The notes beneath the pieces were generated by a model that worked only from the letters and a program-made list of their open reading frames with translations, did no database searches and was not told the DNA's origin. From UKL13-2 sp964417885 (GTDB lineage: Bacteria > Pseudomonadota > Gammaproteobacteria > Burkholderiales > Usitatibacteraceae), in assembly GCA_964417885.1 (NCBI GenBank), contig CAYQKN010000040.1, forward strand, positions 1 to 29,624: a stretch of DNA of 29,624 nucleotides, read 5' to 3'. The stretch's first letter is position 1; every line of letters starts with the position of its first letter. This document shows positions 16,257 through 24,587 of this stretch, piece after piece. Position numbers and translations under genes: made by a program.

Positions 16257-17144
16257 ATGAAACGAAAAACCACCGTCACCAAGGCCGTTTTTCCCGTTGC
16301 CGGACTCGGCACGCGATTCCTGCCCGCCACCAAGGCCAGCCCCAAGGAAATGCTGCCGGTGGTCGACAAGCCGCTGATCCAGTACGCGGTCGAGGAAGCC
16401 GCGGCCGCCGGCATTACCCAGATGATTTTTGTCACCGGCCGTGGCAAGCGCACCATCGAGGATCATTTCGACAAGGCCTATGAGCTGGAAGCGGAATTGC
16501 AGGACAAGGGCAAGCACAAGCTGCTGCAGCAGGTACGCGAGATGCTGCCGACCGGTGTCCAGTATGTCTACGTGCGCCAGTCGGAAGCGCTGGGCCTGGG
16601 CCATGCGGTGCTTTGCGCAAAGGATCTGGTGGGCGACGAGCCGTTCGCCGTCATCCTGGCCGACGACATGATCGATGCGGCGACGCCGGTGATGAAGCAG
16701 ATGGTTGAACAGTACGAGCGCCACAAGGCGTCGGTGCTGGGCGTGGTCAACGTCGAGCGCCACGAGACATCCTCCTACGGCATCGTGGCGTCGAAACCGG
16801 TTTCGCAGAAGCCGGGCGAACGGCTGTCAAAAATGTTCGGCATTGTCGAAAAGCCCAGGCCGGAGAACGCGCCGTCGACGCTGAGTGTGGTCGGGCGCTA
16901 CATCCTGACTCCGGAAATTTTTGGTTTTCTCGAACACGTGGAACGCGGCGCGGGCCGCGAAATCCAGCTTACCGACGGCATTGCCGCGCTGCTCAAGAAG
17001 CAAAATGTGCTTGCGTACGAGTTTGAAGGTACTCGCTACGACTGCGGCTCGAAGCTCGGCTACCTGAAGGCCACGGTTGCGCTGGCCCTGAAGCACCCGG
17101 AAGTGGGTGCGGCGTTCGCCAGGTTTCTTGCCCGGCGAACCTGA
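16257..17144 (+). CDS. galU: UTP-glucose-1-phosphate uridylyltransferase
   Basis: Makes UDP-glucose from UTP and glucose 1-phosphate, feeding lipopolysaccharide, capsule and trehalose synthesis; cytosolic. The protein has 295 residues. The nucleotide-binding motif AGLGTRFLPATKASPKEMLP (about 15-34) is followed by VVDKPLIQYAVEEA, GRGKRTIEDHFD (about 61-72) and QSEALGLGHAVLCAKDLVGD (about 108-127), the LGLGHAV stretch being characteristic of GalU; VILADDMID carries the metal-binding Asp. Further on, GRYILTPEIFGFLE and GTRYDCGSKLGYLKATV complete the family pattern. ATG at 16257, 15 bp after the ligA stop, so it probably belongs to the same transcript. No paralogue or other nucleotide-sugar gene lies nearby. 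Confidence 0.97.
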   Translation: MKRKTTVTKAVFPVAGLGTRFLPATKASPKEMLPVVDKPLIQYAVEEAAAAGITQMIFVTGRGKRTIEDHFDKAYELEAELQDKGKHKLLQQVREMLPTGVQYVYVRQSEALGLGHAVLCAKDLVGDEPFAVILADDMIDAATPVMKQMVEQYERHKASVLGVVNVERHETSSYGIVASKPVSQKPGERLSKMFGIVEKPRPENAPSTLSVVGRYILTPEIFGFLEHVERGAGREIQLTDGIAALLKKQNVLAYEFEGTRYDCGSKLGYLKATVALALKHPEVGAAFARFLARRT

Positions 17145-17181
17145 CCGCCATTTCTTTCATTGATCAAACGGAACGATATTC

Positions 17182-17739
17182 ATGAATTCTCAAGATGCAC
17201 GCGCCCTGCTCGCCGAGTCGGAAATCCTGTTCACCGCGGACGAGGTCAATGCGGCCACCACGCGCGTGGCGAGTGAACTCAATCGCGACTATGCCGACCG
17301 GCACCCGCTGGTGCTGGGGGTCATGGGCGGGGCGGTGGTGTTCAGCGGGCAGATTCTGCCGCAGCTCGATTTTCCGCTCGACTTCGATATCGTCCAGGCA
17401 TCGCGCTACGGCGAGAAGACGGTCGGCACGCACCTGACCTGGCGCGTGACGCCGCGTGACAATGTGAAGGGCCGTCATGTGCTGTTGCTGGACGACATCC
17501 TCGACGAGGGCGTGACGCTGGCAGCCATTGTCGAGCTGCTGCGCAGCCAGGGCGCGCTGAGTGTCGAATGTGCCGTGTTCTGCGTCAAGGACTATGGCGA
17601 GGAGATCAACAGCCGCAAGCCGCTCAAGGCAAAGTATGTCGGACTGACGGTGCCGAACCGCTTCATCTACGGTTACGGCATGGACGTGTCGGGGGCCTGG
17701 CGCAACCTTCCCGCCATCTGGGCCAAGAAAGGCAACTAG
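17182..17739 (+). CDS. hpt: Hypoxanthine-guanine phosphoribosyltransferase
   Basis: Purine salvage enzyme transferring phosphoribose from PRPP to hypoxanthine or guanine to make IMP or GMP. The protein has 185 residues. The type I PRTase signature LLLDDILDEGVTL (about 101-113) contains the PRPP-binding acidic pair; the flexible loop lies near QASRYGEKTVGTHLTWRV (about 72-89), and the purine-recognition Lys and hydrophobic wall lie in AKYVGLTVPNRFIYGYGMD. The N-terminal LFTADEVNAATTRVASEL fits the family. A GGAA box lies about 9 bases before the ATG. It lies 37 bp after galU and 4 bp before a nucleoside phosphorylase gene that can produce the free purine base, which supports a salvage role. 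Confidence 0.93.
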   Translation: MNSQDARALLAESEILFTADEVNAATTRVASELNRDYADRHPLVLGVMGGAVVFSGQILPQLDFPLDFDIVQASRYGEKTVGTHLTWRVTPRDNVKGRHVLLLDDILDEGVTLAAIVELLRSQGALSVECAVFCVKDYGEEINSRKPLKAKYVGLTVPNRFIYGYGMDVSGAWRNLPAIWAKKGN

Positions 17740-17743
17740 TTTC

Positions 17744-18514
17744 ATGCTTGCGATCATTGGCGGTACCGGCCTGACCAATCTGGCCAGCCTCGAAATCACA
17801 CGCCGTGAGGTGGTGCGCACGCCGTACGGCGAACCCTCCGGTCACCTGACTTTCGGCCACATCGGCTCGGCCGAGATGATGTTTCTCGCCCGCCATGGCT
17901 ATGCGCACACGCTGCCGCCGCACGAGGTCAATTACCGCGCCAATATCTGGGCCCTGCACAAGGCCGGTGCCACACGCATCGTCGCGGTGAACGCGGTCGG
18001 CGGCATCGCCGCCAACATGGGTCCGGGGATACTCGCGCTGCCCGACCAGATCATCGACTACACGCACAGTCGCAAGCAGACCTTCTTTGAGGGCGAGGAG
18101 CCGGTGACCCATGTCGATTTCACCTTTCCGTTCTGTGCTCGGGCGCGGGCGCTGGTGCTGGCCGCCGCCGCAGCGACCGGGCAGCAGGTACACGATGGCG
18201 GCGTGCTGGGGGTGATGCAGGGGCCGCGCCTGGAGACGCGCGCGGAAATCATGCGGCTGGCGCGCGACGGCTGCACCATGGTTGGCATGACGTCGATGCC
18301 GGAAGCCACGCTGGCGCGGGAGAAGAGGCTGTCCTATGCGACGCTGGCGCTGTCGATGAATCATGCGGCCGGACTGGCTTCTTCGTCCGAGGGGATCAAG
18401 CTCGCCGATGCCGATGCGGTATTGGCCAGCGGCATGGAGAAGGTGCGGCAGATCATCGCGCGGGCGGTCAGCATGCATGCCGCGCTGCCCGACAGCGACC
18501 GGGGACTGGCATAG
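17744..18514 (+). CDS. S-methyl-5'-thioinosine / methylthioadenosine phosphorylase (PNP/MTAP family)
   Basis: A 256-residue enzyme of the trimeric PNP/MTAP family that phosphorolyses a nucleoside to a free purine base and (5-methylthio)ribose 1-phosphate. Motifs: phosphate-binding IIGGTGLTN (4-12), LARHGYAHTLPPHEVNYRAN (48-67), AVNAVGGIAANMGPG (81-95), QGPRLETRAEI (159-169) and VGMTSMPEATLAREKRLSYA (180-199). In MTAP an Asp after the final conserved strand contacts the adenine amino group; here the matching segment reads LALSMNHAAG with Asn206, as in the Pseudomonas methylthioinosine enzyme from memory, so a 6-oxopurine substrate (methylthioinosine) is the better guess. Released hypoxanthine would suit the Hpt encoded 4 bp upstream. 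Family certain, exact substrate inferred. Confidence 0.88.
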   Translation: MLAIIGGTGLTNLASLEITRREVVRTPYGEPSGHLTFGHIGSAEMMFLARHGYAHTLPPHEVNYRANIWALHKAGATRIVAVNAVGGIAANMGPGILALPDQIIDYTHSRKQTFFEGEEPVTHVDFTFPFCARARALVLAAAAATGQQVHDGGVLGVMQGPRLETRAEIMRLARDGCTMVGMTSMPEATLAREKRLSYATLALSMNHAAGLASSSEGIKLADADAVLASGMEKVRQIIARAVSMHAALPDSDRGLA

Positions 18515-19057
18515 ATGGCGATCCGGCCGATTGTGAAAATGGGCACGCCCAGCCTGTTCGAGGTGTCGGTGCCGTGGCCGGCTGACAAGTTCGACTCGGC
18601 CGAGCTGCATGCGCTGCTGACGGACATGAAGGACAGCATGATCGCCGCCAGCGGCGCGGGCCTGGCGGCACCGCAGATCGGTGAAAATTTCCGGGTGGTG
18701 ATTTTCGAGGTCGGCGACAACCCGCGCTATCCGGGCCGCGAGCAGATTCCGTTTACCGTGCTGATCAATCCGCAACTCACGCCGGTGACCGACGAACTGG
18801 TGGACGACTGGGAGGGCTGTCTTTCGGTCCCGGGCATGCGTGGCCTGGTGCCGCGCTTTCCGCGGCTGCGTTACCAGGGGTTCGACCAGTTCGGCGGCCG
18901 TATCGACCGCACCGTGGGCGGTTTTCATGCCCGCGTGGTGCAGCACGAGGTCGATCACCTCGATGGCATCCTTTATCCGATGCGCATCCGCGACATGTCA
19001 AAATTCGGCTATACGGAGGTGTTGTTTCCCGAACTTGCCGGTATGGATGACGACTGA
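18515..19057 (+). CDS. def: Peptide deformylase
   Basis: Removes the formyl group from the N-terminal methionine of nascent proteins; metal-dependent, ribosome-associated. The protein has 180 residues with all three motifs: GAGLAAPQIG (motif 1, 47-56), EGCLSVPG (motif 2, metal ligand Cys102) and QHEVDHLDG (motif 3, His144, Glu145, His148). The ATG directly abuts the TAG stop of the phosphorylase gene, so translation is probably coupled. The usual def partner fmt is absent, and the neighbours are purine-salvage genes, so this may be a second deformylase, with a def-fmt pair elsewhere in the genome. That cannot be decided from this window. The catalytic residues are intact, so activity is expected. 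Confidence 0.95.
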   Translation: MAIRPIVKMGTPSLFEVSVPWPADKFDSAELHALLTDMKDSMIAASGAGLAAPQIGENFRVVIFEVGDNPRYPGREQIPFTVLINPQLTPVTDELVDDWEGCLSVPGMRGLVPRFPRLRYQGFDQFGGRIDRTVGGFHARVVQHEVDHLDGILYPMRIRDMSKFGYTEVLFPELAGMDDD

Positions 19058-19156
19058 ACGTCGGGCCGGCAAACAATCCGTATTCGTGCTGCCCGGAAAT
19101 GGGGCATGATGCAGTCCCCGGCGGCACTGCCCGAATGAACCCGAAAAGGAATGACC

Positions 19157-19555
19157 ATGCCTGAAACCATTGATGTGACGCCTTCGGCCACCGCCGAAAG
19201 CACGCGCGACGTTTCCTCGTCGATGACCATCACCCACGTCATCTATGCCCTGCACGCCCTGGCGCCGTTCACCCTGTGGACGCTTGCCATCGTCGCCATG
19301 TTCATCGGCATGGTGAAGCGTGACGATGTGCGCGGCACCTGGCTCGATAGCCACTATGCGTGGCTGTCGCGCACTTTCTGGTGGGGAATACTGTGGGCGA
19401 TCGGCGCCTGGCTGGTGTTCTGGGTGCTGGGCCTGCTGACACTTGGCATCGGCATGCTGGTGCTGTGGATCCTCCCGGTCGCGGTGCTGGTCTGGTACCT
19501 GTATCGCGTCATCAAGGGCTGGTTGCGGCTCAATGACCTGAAGGCGATTGAGTAG
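19157..19555 (+). CDS. Small DUF4870-like inner-membrane protein
   Basis: A 132-residue protein with three to four hydrophobic helices: about 22-46 (HVIYALHALAPFTLWTLAIV), 69-92 and 96-118. Between the first two lies a hydrophilic stretch MVKRDDVRGTWLDSHYAWLS, a pattern common in small proteobacterial membrane proteins of the DUF4870 type, and the end reads YRVIKGWLRLNDLKAIE. The N-terminal 20 residues are Thr/Ser-rich and soluble. I chose the ATG at 19157 over that at 19151 because AAAAGGA then has a normal spacing. About 100 bp after def and convergent with glnD. No function is known. Confidence 0.82.
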   Translation: MPETIDVTPSATAESTRDVSSSMTITHVIYALHALAPFTLWTLAIVAMFIGMVKRDDVRGTWLDSHYAWLSRTFWWGILWAIGAWLVFWVLGLLTLGIGMLVLWILPVAVLVWYLYRVIKGWLRLNDLKAIE

Positions 19556-19616
19556 GACGCATGGCTGTGGCGCGACTGGGGTACGAATCCGGTTCCGGAT
19601 ACCGGACCAGGGTTCC

Positions 19617-22292
19617 CTAGGCCTGCGGCCGCAGTTCCTGCGTCAGCGTGGCCTTGAAATCGCGCACGAACGCGCTGTCGCCGAGCTTCGGATTGGCGAC
19701 GATGAATACGTCTTCGGCCCGCTGCCCGAGGGTCGTGATGCGCGCGTCATGCAGATAGACATCGTGGCTCAGGAACACGCGCGCAATCGATGACAGCAGG
19801 CCGGGCCGGTCGGCGCAGCTTACCGTCAGTTCGTAGTACGGCTTCTGGCGCGACGGTGCCAGGGAGATCGCCGGTTCGATCGGGAAATGCTTGACCTGGC
19901 GGGCGATCCTGCCGGACTGCGGTGCCGGCGCCGCGGAGGGGTTGTTCAACAGCCGCGTCAGGTCACGTTCGACGGTCGCGGCCAGATCCTTGTAGCGAAG
20001 TCCACCGGCCGATTTGGGCAGAATCTGGAACGTGTCGAGCGCATAGCCGTGCGTGGTGGTGTAGACGCGGGCGGCGGCAATGTCGAATGACAGCTTTTCG
20101 AAATAGCCGGTGATTCGCGCAAAAAGACCCGGCTGGTCGTGGGTCATCACCATGACCGCATAGGCGACGTCGGCGTTCGCGTCCTCCTCATCGATGGCGC
20201 GCACCTTGACCACCGCATCGGCCGGCGAGGTGTCGGCCTGCAGGATAGCGGCGTGCCAGGCGATCTCGGTCGCGTCGAAGCGCTGGAAATAGCTGGGATC
20301 GGTATGCGCCCACAGCTGCGGCAGCGGGGCCTCGCCGTCTTCCCCTACCCGCGCTTGATAGAGCTTGAGCGCCTCCTGCTTCTTGTTCTCGATCCAGTGA
20401 TCGTTGGGCTGCGAGTCGCCGCGCAGCAGCCGCCGGGTGGCGCGGAACAGCTGTTCGAGCAGCTTGCCCTTCCACGCGTTCCAGACGTGCGGGCTGGTGC
20501 CGCGGATGTCGGCAACGGTCAGCAAATACAGTGCGGTGAGGCGGCGCTCGTCGCCGACGCGCTGCGCGAACTGGGAGATCACGTCCGGATCGGACAGGTC
20601 CTGCTTCTGCGCCACGGCGGACATTTGCAGGTGCATTTCCACCAGCCACGCCACCAGCTCGGTGTCGTTGCGCGACAGGTTCAGCTTCCTGCAGAACTGG
20701 CGCGCGTCTTTCTTGCCGAGTTCCGAGTGATCGCCGCCGCGCCCCTTGGCGATGTCGTGAAACAGCGCGGCCAGGTAGAGGATCTCGGGCCGCGCGAATT
20801 CATGCGCGAGCTCGTGGCAAAAAGGGAACTCGTGCGAAAAACGCGGCAGCACCAGGCGCCGCAGGTTGCGGATCACCATCAGGATGTGCTCGTCGACCGA
20901 ATAGACGTGGAACAGGTCGTGCTGCATCTGGCCGACGATGCGGCCGAACGCGGGAATGTAGCGGCCGAGGATGCCGTAGCGGCTCATCCGCCGCAGGTTG
21001 AAGGTCACCTTCTCGCTCTGCAGGATTTTCAGGAACAGGCGGCTGGTTTCCGGGTCGTCACGGAATTTCTGGTCGATGAGGTAGACGCTGCGCCACAGCG
21101 CGCGCAGGGTTTCCGGCTCGAAGAACTCGGCCTCGTGCACGCTCTGCAGTGCCAGAAAGGCGCGGAAGATGGCCTGCGGCGCACGATGGAAAATTTCCGG
21201 ATCGCGCGCCGCAATATTGCCGTTGACCAACTCGAACTCATCGTCGATCCGCTTGACCACGTCCTTGCGGCGCTGGGAAATGCGCTCGAGCAAGGTCGGC
21301 AGCAGGATCGAGTTCATCTGCCAGATGCCCTTCGCCGTCAGGTAATAGCGCTGCATCAGGATTTCGGAGGCGAGCTTGGTCTTGCCGCCGTCGATTTTCA
21401 GCTCTTTGGCCAAGGCGGTCTGATGATCGAATACCAGCCGGTCCTCGCGGCGCCCGGCAAGGTAATGCAGGCGGATGCGCAGGTCGATCAGCACCCGGCG
21501 ATGACGGGCGATCAGCCGGCCTTCATACGCCGTGATCAGCCCGTTGGCCTCGAGCTGCTGCCAGTCGTCGCCCAGGTTGGCCGCCTTGGCAAGCCACAGC
21601 ACTGTCTGCAGGTCGCGCAAGCCACCGGGGCTTTCCTTGATGTTCGGCTCCAGATTCAGCGCCACATCGTTATGGCGGGCATGGCGTTTTCGCTGTTCGC
21701 CGATCTTTGCCTCGAAGAACGCCTTGACCGACCGCGCCTTGCCGAGCGCGCGGGACAGTTCGTCGACCAGCGCCTGGTTGCCCCAGACGCCGCGTGCTTC
21801 AAGCAGGCTGGTATCCACCGTCGCATCCTTGCCCGCCTCCTCGACGCATTCCTGGACGGTGCGCACCGCGATCGCGGGCTCCAGGCCGACATCCCACAAC
21901 AGGCTGACAAATGCTTCCAGCACGTGCGAGGTCTGGTCCGACGCCGAGGCGGACCGGGGCAGCAGCAGCAGGATATCGACATCCGACGCGGGGAACAGAA
22001 AGCCGCGCCCGTAGCCGCCGACGGCGACGATTGCCGCATCCGCCGGCATGCCGATATCGTCGGCGATGCGCACAACGGCATGATCAACCACGGCGGCATG
22101 CTGGCGCAGATTGCGGTCCGGCTGCGGGCGGATCCGGTAGGCGGTTTTCAGCTTCAGGCGCTGATCGGCAAGCCAGTCACGGATGTGCCGGGCGTAGGCG
22201 GCGCGGGTGGCTGCTGACGGCAGGGCCGCCGCGCCCGGGGTGGTGGACTTGACGCGTGGCGCACGGACAACCGGCTTGCTGGCGGATGCCAT
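19617..22292 (-). CDS. glnD: Bifunctional uridylyltransferase/uridylyl-removing enzyme GlnD
   Basis: Primary nitrogen sensor: uridylylates PII proteins when glutamine is low and removes UMP when it is high. The protein has 891 residues. In order: the nucleotidyltransferase domain with GGYGRGFLFPASDVDILLL (about 92-110, catalytic Asp pair in SDVDI), the helical GlnD_UR_UTase region with ESPGGLRDLQTVLWLAK, the HD hydrolase domain (about 505-525, ALFHDIAKGRGGDHSELGK) and two C-terminal ACT domains that sense glutamine (about 705-780, THDQPGLFARITGYFEKL, and about 815-891, CADRPGLLSSIARVFLSHD). I chose ATG at 22292, 16 bp after the map stop; a TTG at 22319 would overlap map and adds 9 residues. 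map-glnD is a conserved pair in proteobacteria. Confidence 0.96.
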   Translation of the reverse strand: MASASKPVVRAPRVKSTTPGAAALPSAATRAAYARHIRDWLADQRLKLKTAYRIRPQPDRNLRQHAAVVDHAVVRIADDIGMPADAAIVAVGGYGRGFLFPASDVDILLLLPRSASASDQTSHVLEAFVSLLWDVGLEPAIAVRTVQECVEEAGKDATVDTSLLEARGVWGNQALVDELSRALGKARSVKAFFEAKIGEQRKRHARHNDVALNLEPNIKESPGGLRDLQTVLWLAKAANLGDDWQQLEANGLITAYEGRLIARHRRVLIDLRIRLHYLAGRREDRLVFDHQTALAKELKIDGGKTKLASEILMQRYYLTAKGIWQMNSILLPTLLERISQRRKDVVKRIDDEFELVNGNIAARDPEIFHRAPQAIFRAFLALQSVHEAEFFEPETLRALWRSVYLIDQKFRDDPETSRLFLKILQSEKVTFNLRRMSRYGILGRYIPAFGRIVGQMQHDLFHVYSVDEHILMVIRNLRRLVLPRFSHEFPFCHELAHEFARPEILYLAALFHDIAKGRGGDHSELGKKDARQFCRKLNLSRNDTELVAWLVEMHLQMSAVAQKQDLSDPDVISQFAQRVGDERRLTALYLLTVADIRGTSPHVWNAWKGKLLEQLFRATRRLLRGDSQPNDHWIENKKQEALKLYQARVGEDGEAPLPQLWAHTDPSYFQRFDATEIAWHAAILQADTSPADAVVKVRAIDEEDANADVAYAVMVMTHDQPGLFARITGYFEKLSFDIAAARVYTTTHGYALDTFQILPKSAGGLRYKDLAATVERDLTRLLNNPSAAPAPQSGRIARQVKHFPIEPAISLAPSRQKPYYELTVSCADRPGLLSSIARVFLSHDVYLHDARITTLGQRAEDVFIVANPKLGDSAFVRDFKATLTQELRPQA

Positions 22293-22308
22293 CGGCGCGG
22301 CCCGCGCG

Positions 22309-23109
22309 TCAGCCGGCAATGACGGGTGCGGCTGGCGTACCGGCGGAAACGGTCAATACTTCGTACCCGTCGTCGGTCACCAGTACCGTATGCTCCCACT
22401 GGGCGGAAAGGCTGTGGTCCGCCGTCACCACAGTCCAGCCGTCTCCGAGCATGCGAATGTCCTTGCGGCCGGCGTTGATCATCGGCTCCACCGTGAAAAT
22501 CATGCCGGGCTTCAGCGTCATGCCGGTGCCGGCCTTGCCGTAGTGCAGGATTTGCGGTTCCTCGTGGAATTTCTTGCCGATGCCGTGCCCGCAAAACTCG
22601 CGCACCACGCTGTAGCCATTGCTCTCGGCGAACGACTGGATGGCGTGGCCGATATCACCCAGCGTGGCGCCGGGCTTCACCTTGCGGATCCCGCGCCACA
22701 TCGACTCGAACGTGCTTTCACACAAACGGCGTGCCTGGATCGACGGCTCGCCAATGCAGAACATGCGGCTGGTGTCACCGTGGTAGCCATCCTTGATGAC
22801 GGTGACATCGATATTCACCACGTCCCCGTTCTTCAGCACCTTGTCGCCGGGAATGCCATGACAGACCTGGTGATTTACCGAAGTGCATACTGACTTCGGG
22901 TATGGCCGGTGTCCGGGCGGCGCGTAATTAAGTGGCGCCGGGATCGTGCCTTGGACGCCAACCATGTAATCGTGACAGAGCTGGTCGAGCTTGGCCGTCG
23001 ACACGCCGGATTTGACATGCGGTGTGATGAAATCCAGCACCTCAGAGGCCAGCCGGCCGGCAATGCGCATTTTCTCGATGTCCTGCGCGGTCTTGATCAC
23101 AGCGTTCAC
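22309..23109 (-). CDS. map: Methionine aminopeptidase, type I
   Basis: Removes the initiator methionine from nascent proteins after deformylation, so it follows peptide deformylase (18515-19057) in function. About 266 residues. The five metal ligands are present: two Asp in VNIDVTVIKDGYHGDTSRMF, His in FCGHGIGKKFHEEPQ, Glu in FTVEPMINAG and Glu in SAQWEHTVLVTD. The start is uncertain: there is no ATG. GTG at 23109 gives MNAVIKTAQDIEKMR and GTG at 23100 gives MIKTAQDIEKMR; both match family N-termini. The frame opens farther upstream at 23151, but the promoter at 23142-23150 would lie inside it, which rules that start out if the promoter is real. It precedes glnD by 16 bp. Confidence 0.94.
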   Translation of the reverse strand: MNAVIKTAQDIEKMRIAGRLASEVLDFITPHVKSGVSTAKLDQLCHDYMVGVQGTIPAPLNYAPPGHRPYPKSVCTSVNHQVCHGIPGDKVLKNGDVVNIDVTVIKDGYHGDTSRMFCIGEPSIQARRLCESTFESMWRGIRKVKPGATLGDIGHAIQSFAESNGYSVVREFCGHGIGKKFHEEPQILHYGKAGTGMTLKPGMIFTVEPMINAGRKDIRMLGDGWTVVTADHSLSAQWEHTVLVTDDGYEVLTVSAGTPAAPVIAG

Positions 23110-23141
23110 AATTTGGCTTTGCGTTGGAATAACAAGGCCGA

Positions 23142-23150
23142 AGTATAGCA
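23142..23150 (-). promoter_or_regulatory. Extended -10 promoter element for map-glnD
   Basis: On the minus strand TGCTATACT combines the TGn extension with TATACT (5 of 6 matches). It ends 32 bases before the GTG at 23109, so transcription would start near 23135 with a leader of about 25 nt. The -35 region at 17-bp spacing (ACACTG) is poor, as allowed for extended -10 promoters. It supports a map start at 23109 or 23100. Confidence 0.6.
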
Positions 23151-23316
23151 ATTGAGCCGTCCCGCAGTGTTGCCGGGTCTGGCCAGCGCGCTTGCAGACG
23201 CGCGGCGGTCACGTCTGCCCGACGGAGGGTGTCGCGGCCGGTGAATTGCATGCCTGGTCGCCGGTTGCGAGTAACGTCCAGCACTGGTGCGGCTTCCAGG
23301 CCAAAAAGGCCTGAAA

Positions 23317-23352
23317 CACCGCGCCAGGAGCCGAGTTTTGCCTGGCGCGGTG
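23317..23352 (-). terminator. 12-bp perfect hairpin after the DUF5666 gene
   Basis: CACCGCGCCAGG (23317-23328) and CCTGGCGCGGTG (23341-23352) pair perfectly around a 12-nt loop, 15 bp past the stop of the DUF5666 gene. In the minus-strand transcript the stem is followed by TTT and, a few bases later, by AGGCC-TTTTT-GGCCT, a second small hairpin with U in the loop. This is the best intrinsic-terminator candidate in the window and would mark the end of the cytochrome operon. Confidence 0.65.
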
Positions 23353-23367
23353 CTGCTTTACACCGGG

Positions 23368-24570
23368 TCAGGGCTTGGCAAAGACTACCGAGGTTGCCGC
23401 AATACTGCCGCCGATTCCGGCGCGGCCCTTCACATGCACCTTGATACCAGGCAACAGGGCAAGCCGGGACTTGTTGCTGATGCGCGCGGCGCGCGCATCC
23501 ACACGCCGGCCATTGACCACAAACTCGTCAGCTGAAGTGAACAACGAAACGAATCCTTCCACTTCGACTCTTGCCGAGGTTTTCGGCGCGTTCTGCTGCG
23601 CAAGGCCCTTGAATTCAATTTCCTCGGCAACCAGCACGCCATTGCGCATCACGCCCTCGACCACGAGACGCACTCCCTGCTTGAGGTCCTTGCCGGTGCC
23701 GCCGGAAAAGCTGGCCCGGTTTGCATCGACGACCACACCGGCAACGGTGAAGTCGGTGTGCGAGCGGACATCGTCGGCATAGCCTTCGACCTCCGTTTCC
23801 GCCTCTTCCTGCACGTCGACTTCGGCTGTGACGACGAGCGACGTCGCAGCCAGAATGCGTCCGGCCGGATCGAGAACGCCTTTGACTGCGACAAAATCGC
23901 CGTTGTCGACCGAAACCCCACGCGCGCGGATGGCCAGTGCGCCGATGCGAAACTGCCCATCGTGTTCATTGCCGGCGACGCCGCGGATTTCGGATTCGCC
24001 CGTTGCCGGCGCCGGCAGTTGCTCGACCAGGGTCGCAACCAGGGTGTTCTTTGCCGGGTCGCTCAATCCATGGATCGCCACCCAGTCGCCGATGGCAATC
24101 CTTGCCAGCCCGGCCGTGCCTTCGTAGCGCGTCTGCGGATTGGTGCTGACGGCTTGCGACAGCACACCGAGTCCGCCATTGGCGGCGTCAAGCGTCTCGA
24201 CCCGGCCGAACAGGGTCCGGTTCACGCGCACCACGTCGGCGCGGCCGGTTGTCCCGTCTGCGCTGCGATCGCCCTCGATTTCCACCACCATGCCGAGTTT
24301 CAGCGCCGTCCGCGACTGGCCGGGCTGGCCGTCGATGACGATGTTTGCCTGCGTGTCATCGTAATGCACGCCATTGACGACAATGCTGCCAAAGTCCTCG
24401 ATGACGCCGAAGGCGAAATATTTTCCAGTGCCGCCGGTACGAACCATGGCTCCCAGCGCGCCTGCCACCAATAGCGAGGCAATGCAGAGCAGGATGGTGA
24501 GCCAGTAAATCACCCGATCCCGAAGTCGGGAGGTGTGGCCGGAATTTCCGAAGGTGTCCGGGTTTTGCAT
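23368..24570 (-). CDS. Membrane-anchored protein with repeated DUF5666-like modules
   Basis: A 400-residue protein with one N-terminal membrane helix (about 20-42, VIYWLTILLCIASLLVAGAL) and a long beta-rich part that should face the periplasm. That part is built of about five similar modules of the OB-like DUF5666 type, each with a pattern like G-x-V/I-E-x-F/L-x-x-x-x-V-N-G: FGVIEDFGSIVVNGVHYD, FGRVETLDAANGGLGV, IRGVAGNEHDGQFRIGALAI, VEGYADDVRSHTDFTVAGVV and VEGFVSLFTSADEFVVNGRR, each followed by a strand such as GDWVAIHG or GDFVAVKG. Function unknown. AGGGGA lies 7 bases before the ATG. It is 17 bp after the DUF6502 gene and last before a hairpin, so it appears to close the cytochrome-linked operon. 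Confidence 0.85.
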   Translation of the reverse strand: MQNPDTFGNSGHTSRLRDRVIYWLTILLCIASLLVAGALGAMVRTGGTGKYFAFGVIEDFGSIVVNGVHYDDTQANIVIDGQPGQSRTALKLGMVVEIEGDRSADGTTGRADVVRVNRTLFGRVETLDAANGGLGVLSQAVSTNPQTRYEGTAGLARIAIGDWVAIHGLSDPAKNTLVATLVEQLPAPATGESEIRGVAGNEHDGQFRIGALAIRARGVSVDNGDFVAVKGVLDPAGRILAATSLVVTAEVDVQEEAETEVEGYADDVRSHTDFTVAGVVVDANRASFSGGTGKDLKQGVRLVVEGVMRNGVLVAEEIEFKGLAQQNAPKTSARVEVEGFVSLFTSADEFVVNGRRVDARAARISNKSRLALLPGIKVHVKGRAGIGGSIAATSVVFAKP

Positions 24571-24587
24571 GATGAATCCCCTGATGA

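Noticed and set aside
19588..19606. TCCGGT/ACCGGA hairpin between the convergent DUF4870-like gene and glnD
   Set aside because: Only 6 bp with a 7-nt loop and no U-tract; too weak to call a terminator although the position is suitable.
20139..22217. A 692-codon plus-strand open frame opposite glnD
   Set aside because: Shadow of glnD with low-complexity composition and no family resemblance; glnD is supported by all of its domains.
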